NCBI GenBank assembly: GCA_030149325.1 | Contig: JASBRS010000061.1 | Location: forward strand, 1-42,595 | Direction of reading: 5' to 3' | Origin: Deinococci bacterium | Lineage (GTDB): Bacteria; Deinococcota; Deinococci; Deinococcales; Trueperaceae | Length of the DNA stretch: 42,595 nt | Shown: piece after piece, positions 26,737-35,275 of the stretch | How the letters are laid out: each line of letters begins with the position of its first letter | Numbering within the stretch: position 1 is the first letter of the stretch | Program-made: the position numbers and the translations under genes | Notes under the pieces: generated by a model | Database searches by the model: none | What the model saw: only the letters and a program-made list of their open reading frames with translations | Told to the model about the DNA's origin: nothing

Positions 26737-27204
26737 TCACGCGATCGACATCAGCGTGTACTCGGTGGTGCGGTCGTTGATGGTGACCTTGAAGGTCTCG
26801 CCGGGCTTGCGGCCGAGCACGGCCTTGCCCAGCGGCGACTCGTCGGAGATCCGGGGGATGTCCCCCTCCAACACGCCCGCCTCGACGGGCGAGACCACCT
26901 GGATCTCGAACGCCTCCTTGGAGGCGCTGTCCTGCAGGGTCACCACCGCCCCCAGGTCGACGCGGTCCATCTTGTGGGCCGCGATGATCTCGGCCCGGCC
27001 GAGCTGGTCCTCGAGGTTGTCGATGCGCTCCTCGATGCGGCCCTTCTCGCGCTTCGCCTCTTCCAGTCCCGAGTCGTCGTAGTCGTCCGATGACCCGGTC
27101 AGCTCCCGGAGGATGCGCGTGGCCTCCTCCAGGCGCTCCCGCTCCTGCTCGAGCGTGGCCTGAAGGCGCTCGTACCCCTCCTGTGTGACACGTACTCTAG
27201 CCAC
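26737..27204 (-). CDS. gfh1: Gfh1, Gre-factor homologue (anti-GreA)
   Basis: 155 residues with the two Gre-family domains: an N-terminal coiled coil (about 1-75, YERLQATLEQERERLEEATR) and a C-terminal FKBP-like domain (ISDESPLGKAVLGRKPGE). The coiled-coil tip reads SSDDYDDSGLEEA, with four aspartates (40, 41, 43, 44), instead of the D...E pair of GreA in GDLSENAEY. That four-Asp tip defines Gfh1 of Thermus/Deinococcus, which enters the RNA polymerase secondary channel and inhibits rather than reactivates it. GTG 27204 has GGAGG 6 bases upstream. GreA itself is not in the window. This is the best phylum marker here. Confidence 0.88.
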   Translation of the reverse strand: MARVRVTQEGYERLQATLEQERERLEEATRILRELTGSSDDYDDSGLEEAKREKGRIEERIDNLEDQLGRAEIIAAHKMDRVDLGAVVTLQDSASKEAFEIQVVSPVEAGVLEGDIPRISDESPLGKAVLGRKPGETFKVTINDRTTEYTLMSIA

Positions 27205-27461
27205 CGTGAACCTCCATGTTGCCCGATGCCGTCGATAGGATCCGGCACGCTCCCGGCGCGAAGGCATGCCGAAGCGGTTCCCATGCTGGCCCGCTTCGGC
27301 CATGCGGCGCCGGTCGGTGCCGCCCCCTCGCAGCCGGCCCGCCGCCTACGTCGGCGTCGGCCCGGTTCCTCCTGCCGGACAGTGTACGGCATCGCGGCGC
27401 TCGCCTGGGCGCAGCGCGGCACCGCCGCACGACACGACGCCGGGCCGGCAGGCCGCCGACC
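27205..27461. other. intergenic region between gfh1 and the ABC operon end
   Basis: 257 bases. Holds the gfh1 leader with its GGAGG (forward 27211-27215) and possible minus-strand -10 elements TACACT (near 27379) and TATCGA (near 27234). No further gene or convincing terminator was seen. The downstream transporter operon ends at 27462. Confidence 0.3.
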
Positions 27462-28586
27462 TCAACGCTCGATGATCAACCCCTTCGGGGTCATCACGTA
27501 CTCCACGCGGCCCAGGATGTAGTCGAGCAGGATGGCGAGCAGCGCGGCCGACAGGGCGCCGAGCAGCACCCACGGCTGGATCGCCTGGTTCAGGCCCGAG
27601 GCGATGGGGTTGCCGAAGCCGCCGGACCCCACGTAGGCGCCCAGCGCGGCCGTGCCGACGTTGATCACGACGCTGGTGCGGACGCCGGCCAGGATGATGC
27701 GGCTGGCGTTGGGGACCTCGATCTGCCACAGGATCTGGCTGGGCGTCATGCCCATGCCGCGCGCGGCATCGATCATGGCGGGGTCCACCCCCTCCAGCCC
27801 GACGATGGTGTTGCGCACCACCGGCAGCAGGCCGTAGAGGATGAGCGCCACGATGGCGGGCCAGAAGCCGAAGCCGATGATCGGCGCCATGATGGCCACG
27901 ATCGCCAGGGTGGGCACCGTCTGGCCGGAGTTCACCACGTCGGAGACGAGCGGGAGGAACTCCCGGAACTCCGCGCGCGTGACCAGGATGCCGAGCGCCA
28001 GGCCGATGGCCACGGTGAGGATCGAGGAGATGATGACGAGCGTCAGGTGCTGGCCGGCGAGGCTGATGACGGTGTTGGAGTTGTAGAGCAGGTCGGGGCT
28101 GCTGGGGAAGATGCCGTGCAGCATCCAGTCCCAGAAGGGCTCGTGCCCGTAGAACGACCAGATCACCAGGAAGATGCCGGCGGCGCGCACCAGCGGCCGG
28201 ACCAGCTTCTCGTCGACGCCGGCGTAGCGCAGGCCCAACAGGCCCTCGATCACCACCATCAACAGCGCGAACCAGCCCAGCGACACGCGCCAGGGGGCGC
28301 CGGCGCTGCCGGCGGCGGGATTGGGGCTGTCGCTGACGTCGGCCGGGAGCAGCCCGAAGCCGAGCACCCGCAGGTCGTCGCTGCCGTGCATCTCCAGCAG
28401 CGTCGAGGGCGAGAAGCGGAACACCGGGAGCCACAGGTCGGGCACGATGCTGGCCTCGGTGACGCCGGCAGCGCGGAGCTGCGGGTCGTGGATGGTCTCG
28501 CGCACGCTCAGCGCCGCGAACAGCAGGACCGCGAACACCAGCCACACCAGCGCCGCCGGGGTGAAGAAGCGGCGCAGCCCGCTCAC
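27462..28586 (-). CDS. quaternary-amine ABC transporter permease (374 aa)
   Basis: Residues 1-175 contain a signal-like helix, a ~70-residue external stretch (SVRETIHDPQLR...) and two or three extra helices. The BPD_transp_1 core follows at about 185-360 with the EAA-type loop AARGMGMTPSQILWQIEVP, which contacts the ATPase. Core wording NSGQTVPTLAIVAIMAP and GLLPVVRNTIVGLEGVDP is that of the OpuC/ProW/YehW-type permeases for glycine betaine, choline or carnitine. It is longer than usual (about 210-250), as in YehY. GTG 28586 overlaps the ATPase stop (GTGA). Last gene of the operon. Confidence 0.9.
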   Translation of the reverse strand: MSGLRRFFTPAALVWLVFAVLLFAALSVRETIHDPQLRAAGVTEASIVPDLWLPVFRFSPSTLLEMHGSDDLRVLGFGLLPADVSDSPNPAAGSAGAPWRVSLGWFALLMVVIEGLLGLRYAGVDEKLVRPLVRAAGIFLVIWSFYGHEPFWDWMLHGIFPSSPDLLYNSNTVISLAGQHLTLVIISSILTVAIGLALGILVTRAEFREFLPLVSDVVNSGQTVPTLAIVAIMAPIIGFGFWPAIVALILYGLLPVVRNTIVGLEGVDPAMIDAARGMGMTPSQILWQIEVPNASRIILAGVRTSVVINVGTAALGAYVGSGGFGNPIASGLNQAIQPWVLLGALSAALLAILLDYILGRVEYVMTPKGLIIER

Positions 28587-29713
28587 GACGCCTGCTCCCC
28601 TTCGACCCAGCCCTGGTCGGCCAGCTCCTGCAGCGCCCGCAGCGTGATGCTGCCGACCAGCGCGCCGCGCTCGTCGACCACCGGGGTGATGCGGAAGCCG
28701 CGCGCCACCATCGCCGACAGCGCCTCACGCGCGGTGGCGCTCTGGCGCACGCCGATCTCGCGGAAGTCACCCTCGTTCATGGCGTCGAGCAGCGAGTCGG
28801 GGTTCTCGCGCAGCCCCTCGCGGTCGACCCAGCCCTTGAGCACGCCGTCCTCGTCGACGACGAAGGCGCTCTTGACGGCCGCCGCCTCGATGGCGCGGCG
28901 GGCGTCGTCGGTGCTCGCCCGCAGGCTGACGTTGGGGGTGTCGCGCGTCATCAGCTCGCGCACGCGCAGCAGGCCGAGGCGCTTGAGCTGGCGGTCGGCC
29001 CCCACGAAGTCGCGTACGAAGCGGTTCTTGGGCTTGGCCAGCAGGGTGTCCGGGGTGTCGTACTGCACCAGCGAGCCGTCCTTCAGGATGGCGATGCGGT
29101 CGCCCATCTTGATGGCCTCGTCGATGTCGTGGGTAACGAAGATGATGGTCTTGCTGATGCGCTTCTGGATCTCCAGGAACTCGTCCTGGAGGACCTCGCG
29201 GGTGATCGGGTCGATGGCGCCGAAGGGCTCGTCCATCAGCATGATGGGCGGATCGGCCCCGAGCGCCCGGGCCACCCCCACACGCTGCTGCTGGCCGCCC
29301 GAGAGCTGCCGCGGGTACTTGTCGCGGTTGACGTCGGGATCGAGACCGACCAGCTCGAGCAGCTCGTCGACGCGCTTGCGGATGCGGTCCTCCTCCCAGC
29401 CGAGCAGCCTGGGCACGACGGCGATGTTCTGCAGCACCGTCATGTGCGGGAACAGACCGATCTGCTGGATGGCGTAGCCGATCTTGCGCCGGAGCTCCTC
29501 GGCCGGGTAGTCGCGGTTGTCGCGCCCCTCGACCAGGATGCGGCCCTCGGTGATCGAGAGCAGGCGGTTGACCATGCGCATCGAGGTGGTCTTGCCACAC
29601 CCCGAGGGGCCGATGAAGACGGTGATCTCCCCGTCGTGGACGGTGAGCGACAGGCCGTTGACGGCCCGGAAGCCGTCCGGGAACTGCTTGACGACGTTCT
29701 GGAACTCGATCAA
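28583..29713 (-). CDS. quaternary-amine ABC transporter ATPase with CBS domains
   Basis: 376 residues. ATPase domain with Walker A GPSGCGKTT at 35-43, signature LSGGQQQRVGVARAL, Walker B ILMDEPFGAIDP and the H-loop IFVTHDIDEAIKMGDR. Two CBS domains follow at about 250-370 (LLRVRELMTRDTPNVSL; GVRQSATAREALSAMVARG). In OpuA-type systems tandem CBS domains gate transport by ionic strength. Energises uptake of betaine-like osmolytes. Translation starts at TTG 29713, with GGAGG 5 bases upstream and the family N-terminus IEFQNVVKQFPDG directly after. It follows the large permease by 9 bases. Confidence 0.95.
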   Translation of the reverse strand: MIEFQNVVKQFPDGFRAVNGLSLTVHDGEITVFIGPSGCGKTTSMRMVNRLLSITEGRILVEGRDNRDYPAEELRRKIGYAIQQIGLFPHMTVLQNIAVVPRLLGWEEDRIRKRVDELLELVGLDPDVNRDKYPRQLSGGQQQRVGVARALGADPPIMLMDEPFGAIDPITREVLQDEFLEIQKRISKTIIFVTHDIDEAIKMGDRIAILKDGSLVQYDTPDTLLAKPKNRFVRDFVGADRQLKRLGLLRVRELMTRDTPNVSLRASTDDARRAIEAAAVKSAFVVDEDGVLKGWVDREGLRENPDSLLDAMNEGDFREIGVRQSATAREALSAMVARGFRITPVVDERGALVGSITLRALQELADQGWVEGEQAS

Positions 29714-29722
29714 GGCTGCCTC

Positions 29723-31372
29723 CTAGGAGTTCTGGGCATGGCGGATGCCGGGCGAGGTGAGGAGCCCCTCGGCGAAGCGCAGGAGCGCGTCGAGCACCAT
29801 CGCCAGCGCGATGGCCGGCAGGGCGCCCAACAGGATCAGGTCGATGGAGGTGTTGACGATGCCCTGGATGACGAAGTCACCCAGCCCGCCCGCACCGATG
29901 ACGGTGGCCACCGTGCCGATGCCCACCAGCGCCACACCGGCGTTGCGCACCCCCGCCATGATGACGGGGAAGGCGAGCGGCAGCTCGATCTGGAAGAAGA
30001 TCTGCGCCGGCGTCATGCCCATGCCGCGGCCGGAGTCGATGATGGCGTTGTCCACGTTCTTCAGGCCGGCGTAGGTGTTGCGCACCAGCGGCAGCAGGGA
30101 GTACAGCGTCAGCGCCACCAGCGCGGGCGCCACGCCGATGCCGGAGACGCCGAGATCGCGCACCGTCAGGGCGGAGAGGCTGGGGACGGCGCCCAGGAAC
30201 TGGTCGGTGGCCGCCGCGCGCACCATCAGGACCACGAACAGCACGCCGGTGGCGGCGTAGGCCAGCAGGTACGCCCAGCGCACCAGGCTCCGGACCACGC
30301 CGTCACGCACGAACACCCAGCGCCGCAGCACCCACAACCCCAGGCCGGCCAGCACCAGCGCCAGGATGCCGTTGTCGAGGCCGGACATGGCCCCGCCTCC
30401 GAAGCCGATGCGGGCGGCGCGGTAGACGAAGCTCACGAAGACGCCGGTGAACAGCGTCAGGGGCACCGCCGCCACCAGGGCCGCGACGATCAGCGAGGCG
30501 GTCTGCAGGCGGCTCGGGAGCCGGCCGGCCAGCGCGCGATAGCCCAGCCCGACCGCGATCGCCAGCACCGCCGAGACGGCGAAGAACAGCGCCACGGGCA
30601 GGAAGTGGGCGTCGCCGAGGCGAGCCAGCGGCACCAGCAGGACGCCGAACAGCGCCAGGCTGGGGATCGTCTGGATGATGCCGACGGCGTAGAGGATGAC
30701 GTTGGATACGCGCTCGTCACGCGATGCCCAGAGCCCCAGCCCGACCCCGACGATGAACCCGACGACCAGCGACACGAGCACGAACATCAGGTGCTCGACG
30801 AACTTCTGCTGCAGCGCCGCGCCGTTGGTGTGGAACTCGACCATCACCGAGTACACGTTGAAGGCGCCGGTCGCCAGCAGCACCGCGATCACGGCCACGC
30901 CGGCCCAGGCTCCGATGGCTCGGATCCAGGCCTGGACGCCGCTGCGTTCGAGGTCGCGCAGGCCCGCGAAGAGCGTCACGTAGCCGCCGGCGAGGCCCAG
31001 GGCCAGGCCGCCGGTGGGGAGCACGCGCGGGTTGCGGACGAAGGCGTTCTCGCCCAGGTACTGCGTGGCGTTGGCCAGCAGGTGGGTGGCGGCCATGGCC
31101 GGCAGCAGCAGCGTCAGCAGCAACAGCAGGTTGCCCAGCGCTACCAGCAGCCAACCGCGCGTGGTGACGTCCTTGCGGAACGCCACCATGAACGGCACCA
31201 GGGCCAGGGCGAAGAGCAGGATGTAGCGATAGTCGCCCTGGAGTTGCAGCAGGTTGAAGGGGACGCCGGCCGCGAGGCGGTTGGGCTTGAGGGCGACGAT
31301 CGGCAGGAAGAAGAAGCCGAGTGCCGCTACGGAGCTCCCCAGCATGGCGATGCGATTCGGGATGACGCTCAC
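29723..31372 (-). CDS. oversized quaternary-amine ABC transporter permease (549 aa)
   Basis: Membrane protein with about 12-14 hydrophobic segments. The transport core is split. Its first half, HLMFVLVSLVVGFIVGVGLG then IQTIPSLALFGVLLVPLARLG (about 215-270), is separated by roughly 140 residues of additional helices from its second half, YSLLPLVRNTYAGLKNVDN and SGRGMGMTPAQIFFQIE (about 440-480). A further five helices precede the core. Ordinary OpuCB-type permeases are about 220 residues. The EAA loop is intact, so it should couple to the CBS-ATPase. GTG 31372 lies directly on GGGAGG, which is too close, so the true start is uncertain; ATG at 31345 is a second choice. Confidence 0.9.
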   Translation of the reverse strand: MSVIPNRIAMLGSSVAALGFFFLPIVALKPNRLAAGVPFNLLQLQGDYRYILLFALALVPFMVAFRKDVTTRGWLLVALGNLLLLLTLLLPAMAATHLLANATQYLGENAFVRNPRVLPTGGLALGLAGGYVTLFAGLRDLERSGVQAWIRAIGAWAGVAVIAVLLATGAFNVYSVMVEFHTNGAALQQKFVEHLMFVLVSLVVGFIVGVGLGLWASRDERVSNVILYAVGIIQTIPSLALFGVLLVPLARLGDAHFLPVALFFAVSAVLAIAVGLGYRALAGRLPSRLQTASLIVAALVAAVPLTLFTGVFVSFVYRAARIGFGGGAMSGLDNGILALVLAGLGLWVLRRWVFVRDGVVRSLVRWAYLLAYAATGVLFVVLMVRAAATDQFLGAVPSLSALTVRDLGVSGIGVAPALVALTLYSLLPLVRNTYAGLKNVDNAIIDSGRGMGMTPAQIFFQIELPLAFPVIMAGVRNAGVALVGIGTVATVIGAGGLGDFVIQGIVNTSIDLILLGALPAIALAMVLDALLRFAEGLLTSPGIRHAQNS

Positions 31373-31495
31373 CTCCCGGGTTCGGGGGGACCTCGCCGCG
31401 CCGTCACGGCGCGCAGGTCAACGGCCCGAAGGCCGCCCCGCCGACGTCGCCGGTCGTGGGCAGCCGGATCGTGGCCGGGGCGTTGCGTACGGATA

Positions 31496-31543
31496 CTCCC
31501 ACAAGATAGAGGTGTGTGGGAGCCCCGAAGGGCCCCCACACCT
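31496..31543 (-). terminator. two overlapping stem-loops between binding-protein and permease genes
   Basis: On the minus-strand RNA, 31543-31510 folds as a hairpin with a TTCG loop (outer pairs AGGTGTG/CACACCT, inner GGGC/GCCC region). Its 3' arm contains CTCCCACA (31522-31515), which can alternatively pair with TGTGGGAG at 31503-31496. Located 12 bases after the binding-protein stop and about 120 before the permease start. Such a stem usually protects the abundant binding-protein mRNA or partly terminates; no strong T-run follows. Confidence 0.55.
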
Positions 31544-31554
31544 GGCTCCACGCG

Positions 31555-32505
31555 TTACTGGATGAAGCCGTACTGCTTCAGGAAGTCCTTGGCCACCTGG
31601 TCGGCGTTCTGGCCGTCGACCTCGACCTTGGCGTTGAGGTTCTGCAGTTCCTCGGTGGTGAACTTCGCCCAGATGGGGTTGAGGATGCCCACGATCTCCG
31701 GGTACTTGCGGATGACCGCGCCGCGGAACACCGGGGTCGGCGCGAACACCGGCTGGGCGCCGTCGGGGTCCTTCAGGACCACGAAGTTGTAGGCCTTGAG
31801 GGCGCCGTCGGTGCCGTACGCCATGGCGATGTTGACGCCGTTCGAGCCGTTGGCCAGGGCCTGCTCGGTCTGCGCGGGCGTGGCGCCGGCGATGACCAGG
31901 AGCTGGCTCTCCTTGAACTTGAAGCCGTAGGTCTTCTCGAACGAGGCGATGCCGTCGGGGCGCTGCGCGAACTCGTCGCCGGTGGCGAGCTTCACCTGGC
32001 CGCCGCCGTTGATGTACTTGGCGAGGTCGGCCACCGTCGCCAGGTCGTGCTCCTTGGCGAACTTGGCGGTCACGGCCAGGGCGTAGGTGTTGTTGGCGGG
32101 GGCGGGCTCGAGCCACACCAGGTCGTGCAGCGCAGCATCCAGCGAGCTCACGATGGAGTACGACTGGTAGGCGTTGCCGGACGCGCCCGCAGGGATCGAC
32201 TTGTTGGCCCAGGGGACGTCGCGGTACCAGTTGCTGATGGCCGTACCGGTGTAGTTCGGGTAGACGTCGATCTCACCGGCCTCGAGGGCCTTGCGCACCA
32301 CGGCGGTGCCGCCCAGGTTGGTCTTGTCGACCACCTGGTAGCCGTTGGCCTTGAGGGCCTCGACGATGACCTTGCCGAGCACGATCTGCTCCGTGAACTG
32401 CTTGGAGCCGACCCGGATGGGGGCGTCGTTCTTGTAGGTCTGGGCGAAGGCGAGGCCACCAGCGAGCATCGCGGCGGCGAGGATGATTGCGGTCAGTCTC
32501 TTCAC
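31555..32505 (-). CDS. quaternary-amine (betaine/choline-type) ABC substrate-binding protein
   Basis: 316 residues. Signal peptide MKRLTAIILAAAMLAGGLAFAQ ending at AFA-Q; no lipobox cysteine. The mature start IRVGSKQFTEQIVLGKVI and LEAGEIDVYPNYTGTAI are hallmarks of the OpuAC/OsmF (type 2 QAT) binding proteins. YSIVSSLDAAL, LATGDEFAQRPDGI and MAYGTDGALKAYNFVVLKD belong to the same fold. Binds glycine betaine, choline, carnitine or proline-betaine in the periplasm. GTG 32505 has GGAGG 5 bases upstream. First gene of the operon, followed by the stem-loop, two permeases and ATPase. The exact ligand is not readable. Confidence 0.94.
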   Translation of the reverse strand: MKRLTAIILAAAMLAGGLAFAQTYKNDAPIRVGSKQFTEQIVLGKVIVEALKANGYQVVDKTNLGGTAVVRKALEAGEIDVYPNYTGTAISNWYRDVPWANKSIPAGASGNAYQSYSIVSSLDAALHDLVWLEPAPANNTYALAVTAKFAKEHDLATVADLAKYINGGGQVKLATGDEFAQRPDGIASFEKTYGFKFKESQLLVIAGATPAQTEQALANGSNGVNIAMAYGTDGALKAYNFVVLKDPDGAQPVFAPTPVFRGAVIRKYPEIVGILNPIWAKFTTEELQNLNAKVEVDGQNADQVAKDFLKQYGFIQ

Positions 32506-32579
32506 GGGTACCTCCTGCGTGACGGGCGCTTACGAACGGAAAGAGCGGATCTTCCGACCGGAACTCGGACAAGTTTGAC

Positions 32580-32610
32580 GCTTGGGCCAAGCTGACCGCC
32601 AACGAGTCTA
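32580..32610 (-). promoter_or_regulatory. promoter and operator-like palindrome of the betaine-type operon
   Basis: TAGACT (32610-32605, minus) is a good -10; only a poor TTGCGC lies 19 bases upstream. GCTTGGCCCAAGC (32592-32580), a perfect 6+1+6 dyad, covers about +6 to +18 and is placed like a repressor site. The leader to the GTG is about 95 bases and also contains the dyad TTCCG-AC-CGGAA near 32551-32562. Confidence 0.45.
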
Positions 32611-32726
32611 GCACGACACCTCCGGCCAGCGCAAAATTCGTGAGCGCAAGACACTCAATCCGGTGTCCCAGCCGGGAATTCCCCGAGGTGGGAACGACCT
32701 CGCAGAAGCCTCACCCCTCGCGCCCG

Positions 32727-32732
32727 TAGACT
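32727..32732 (+). promoter_or_regulatory. -10 of the lytic transglycosylase gene (leaderless)
   Basis: TAGACT ends 5 bases before ATG 32738, with no Shine-Dalgarno sequence. It mirrors the TAGACT of the divergent transporter promoter. Confidence 0.5.
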
Positions 32733-32737
32733 GAGGC

Positions 32738-34576
32738 ATGGTGCGTCGCCGCCTGCTGATCCTGTCGCTGGCGGCCGCCTGCGCCGTACTGCTGGGAACG
32801 CTGTCCCTCACGCCCCGACACGACCCAGGCGCCCTCACCCTGGCGGCCGTCTACGACCCCTACGCCGCCGCTCCGCTGCGCCCCTACGGGACGCTGCGGG
32901 ACGCGGTGCGCTCGGGCGACGTGCTGACGCTGCAACACATCGCCGCCGAGTCCGATGGCTTCCTGGCCTACCGCGCCTCGCTCGAGCTGGCCCGCTGGCG
33001 TACCATCGACGCCGCCACCCGCCTCGCCTACATGCGGCGCGCCCTGGCGTTGCGCATCGACGACCCGCTCGCCCGCGACGCCACCCGCAGCCTCGACCTC
33101 GAGGCCGGCCGCATCGCCGAGGACGCCGGCCAGGTCGTCGCCGCGGTCGCCTACTACCGCGCCGCCCTGCCGCAGCAGGCGGCCATCGACGGCCTGATGC
33201 GGCTCGAGCCCGACCGGCGGCGCATCGCCTCCGACCTGCTCGACGCCCGCGCCTACCAGCAGGCGCTCGACACCCTCGGCGACCTGCCCGACGCCGAGGT
33301 CCGCGCCCGCGCCGAGTCCGCGCTCGGCCACAGCGACCTCGCGCTCCCCGCCTACCGCCAGTGGGTGGCGCAGGCCCCGAACGACGTCAGCGCCGTGAGC
33401 GGTCTGGCCTGGACGCTGTTCCGCCTCGACGAGCTCGACGCGGCCGAACGCCTGTTCGAGGGGCTGTCCGGCACCAACGCCCTGTACGGACGCGCCCTCA
33501 TCGCCAACCGGCGCGGCGACATCGACACCGCCGTGGCGCTGCTCGAGCGCACCGGCAGGGCCGACTACCTGTGGCTGGCCACCTCCCTGCTCGAGGGCAA
33601 GCAGCGCTACGCCGACGCCATCCCGCTCTACCTGACGATCGCCCGCGGCGGCACCTCCTACGCCGACGATGCCGCCTACCGCGCCTACGTGCTGGCCGAC
33701 CGGCTCGGCCGCCCCGAGGTCGCCGCCCAGGCGCGCGCGCTGATCCCAGCCGACAGCTTCTTCGCGCTGCTGCTCGGCGGGCGTCTCGACGTGCCGCAGG
33801 CCTCCGCGACCGGCGCCGTCGCGCCCCCCGACGCCGCCACCGGCGCCTCCCTGCGGCTGGCGCGCGCGCTCGCGGGCGTCCACGACCCCGACGCCGCGGT
33901 CGGCGAGCTGCTCTTCGAGCTCCGGAGCCTGGGCGCCACCACCGACGCTCGCGCGCCGCTGGCGACGACGCGCGAGCCCGACATCGTGGCCATCGCCCAG
34001 ATGCTGCAGTCGCTGCACGAGTACCGGCAGAGCGTCTACGCCGCACGGGCGCTGATCTCCGCCGGCAGCCGCTCGCTGGAGGTGTGGCGGCTGGCCTACC
34101 CCACCGCGTACGCGCAGGACGTCGAGCGCCAGGCCGCGAGCGCCGGCGTAGCGCCCGTCCTGGTCTGGTCGGTGATGCGCAAGGAGTCGGCGTTCAGCCC
34201 CATCGCGGTGTCGCGCTCCGACGCCATGGGCCTCATGCAGGTCACGCCGCCCACCTGGGACTGGCTGGGGACCCTGCAGGGCGACCCCTCCCCCGCCGAT
34301 CCCTTCGACCCCGGCGCCAACATCCGCTACGGCACCTACTACCTGGGCTTCCTGCTGCGGCACTTCGACGGCGACCTGGCGCTGGCGGTGTCGTCGTACA
34401 ACCGCGGCCAGGGCTACATCGGGCGGCTGTTCGTGGGCCCGACCGTCCACGGCGACCTGAACGACCTCTACCGCGCCATCGACTCCTACGAGACCCGTGA
34501 GTACATGCAGGCCGTCCTGGTCGACGTCGCCGTGTACCGGGCGCTCTACCCTCAGTACGCCTCGGCCAGGCCCTAG
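32738..34576 (+). CDS. soluble lytic murein transglycosylase (Slt70-like)
   Basis: 612 residues. Signal/anchor LLILSLAAACAVLLGTLSL at the N-terminus. A long alpha-superhelical part of TPR-like repeats follows (about 50-440, e.g. YQQALDTLGDLPDAEVRAR, DELDAAERLFEGL). The C-terminal SLT domain has catalytic Glu483 in VMRKESAFSP, then SDAMGLMQVTPPT and AVSSYNRGQGYIG. It cleaves peptidoglycan glycan strands to anhydromuropeptides in the periplasm. The leaderless -10 fixes ATG 32738. It is divergent from the betaine transporter across a shared 230-base promoter region. Confidence 0.93.
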   Translation: MVRRRLLILSLAAACAVLLGTLSLTPRHDPGALTLAAVYDPYAAAPLRPYGTLRDAVRSGDVLTLQHIAAESDGFLAYRASLELARWRTIDAATRLAYMRRALALRIDDPLARDATRSLDLEAGRIAEDAGQVVAAVAYYRAALPQQAAIDGLMRLEPDRRRIASDLLDARAYQQALDTLGDLPDAEVRARAESALGHSDLALPAYRQWVAQAPNDVSAVSGLAWTLFRLDELDAAERLFEGLSGTNALYGRALIANRRGDIDTAVALLERTGRADYLWLATSLLEGKQRYADAIPLYLTIARGGTSYADDAAYRAYVLADRLGRPEVAAQARALIPADSFFALLLGGRLDVPQASATGAVAPPDAATGASLRLARALAGVHDPDAAVGELLFELRSLGATTDARAPLATTREPDIVAIAQMLQSLHEYRQSVYAARALISAGSRSLEVWRLAYPTAYAQDVERQAASAGVAPVLVWSVMRKESAFSPIAVSRSDAMGLMQVTPPTWDWLGTLQGDPSPADPFDPGANIRYGTYYLGFLLRHFDGDLALAVSSYNRGQGYIGRLFVGPTVHGDLNDLYRAIDSYETREYMQAVLVDVAVYRALYPQYASARP

Positions 34577-34580
34577 ACGA

Positions 34581-34609
34581 CGCCCCGGCACGCGGGGCGC
34601 GCCGGGGCG
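34581..34609. terminator. stem-loop between convergent genes
   Basis: CGCCCCGGC (34581-34589) pairs perfectly with GCCGGGGCG (34601-34609), 5 bases after the transglycosylase stop and before the end of the convergent secreted-protein gene. No T-run follows. Confidence 0.45.
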
Positions 34610-34648
34610 GGCTCGGACCTGGGTCCGGGATCGGGTCGGGTCGGGACC

Positions 34649-35152
34649 TCAGTGCAGGATGCAGCCGTTGAGGTCGGTGAGCACCACGGCCTCGTCGTTG
34701 AGGTGGGTGTCGATGCCGATGGCGTCGTCGCCCATCTCGCCCTCGAGGAAGTACAGCATCTGCTTCGAGGTATCGACCTTGATGTCGTCCTGGTCGGGCT
34801 TCTCGTTGACCTCATTGTCCGACTGACCGGTGCGCTCGATGTCGACCGTGATGGTGCCGTCGGCGTTGTTCTGGGTGGTGATGTCGAAGCCGTCCAGCGC
34901 CTGGCTGGTCGCGGCGGGCTCGGGGTTGGGCATGGGGGCGATCTGGTACGACACCTGCCAGTACTGCGTGTCCTGCAGGCGGCGGCAGGTCGACGACGAG
35001 GACGACGTCCCGGAGCTCCCGTTCGAGCTCGAGCCCCCCTGGGCGAAGGCGGCCGGGATCAGCAGGCCCGCAGCGAGGAGGGTGGCGACCGCGGCCGCGG
35101 CGATGCGGACGGGCGCCTGACGACGAGACTCGTGGGTACGGCGATGGTTCAC
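34649..35152 (-). CDS. secreted Ser/Gly-rich small protein, unknown function
   Basis: 167 residues. Arg-rich n-region then IAAAAVATLLAAGLLIPAAFAQ, a clear Sec signal with cleavage after AFA. The mature N-terminus is a GGSSSNGSSGTSSSSS spacer, followed by an ~100-residue acidic domain containing DTQYWQVSYQIAPMPN, FDITTQNNADGTITVDIER and LYFLEGEMGDDAIGID. It has two cysteines (STC, NGC) that may form a disulfide. No family recognised. GTG 35152 has GGAG 8 bases upstream. It lies 123 bases downstream of the DoxX-like gene on the same strand, and both carry Ser/Gly tracts. Confidence 0.75.
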   Translation of the reverse strand: MNHRRTHESRRQAPVRIAAAAVATLLAAGLLIPAAFAQGGSSSNGSSGTSSSSSTCRRLQDTQYWQVSYQIAPMPNPEPAATSQALDGFDITTQNNADGTITVDIERTGQSDNEVNEKPDQDDIKVDTSKQMLYFLEGEMGDDAIGIDTHLNDEAVVLTDLNGCILH

Positions 35153-35275
35153 GGTGGAGCTCCTAGCTCGTCGGCCCGCAGGCCGACCTGGGATCGGGTT
35201 CCGATGCGCCCCGGTCCCCGCGCCCGGCCACCGGGGCCGCGCAGGTCGGAGAGGGGCGACGCGGACGGAGGAGGA

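Noticed and set aside
26737-27204. Annotation as GreA
   Set aside because: The tip has DDYDD instead of the GreA DLSENAEY-type segment.
28583-31792. Long plus-strand frame opposite the transporter genes
   Set aside because: Asp/Gln/His/Gly-rich low-complexity translation, typical of antisense frames in GC-rich DNA, with no family resemblance.
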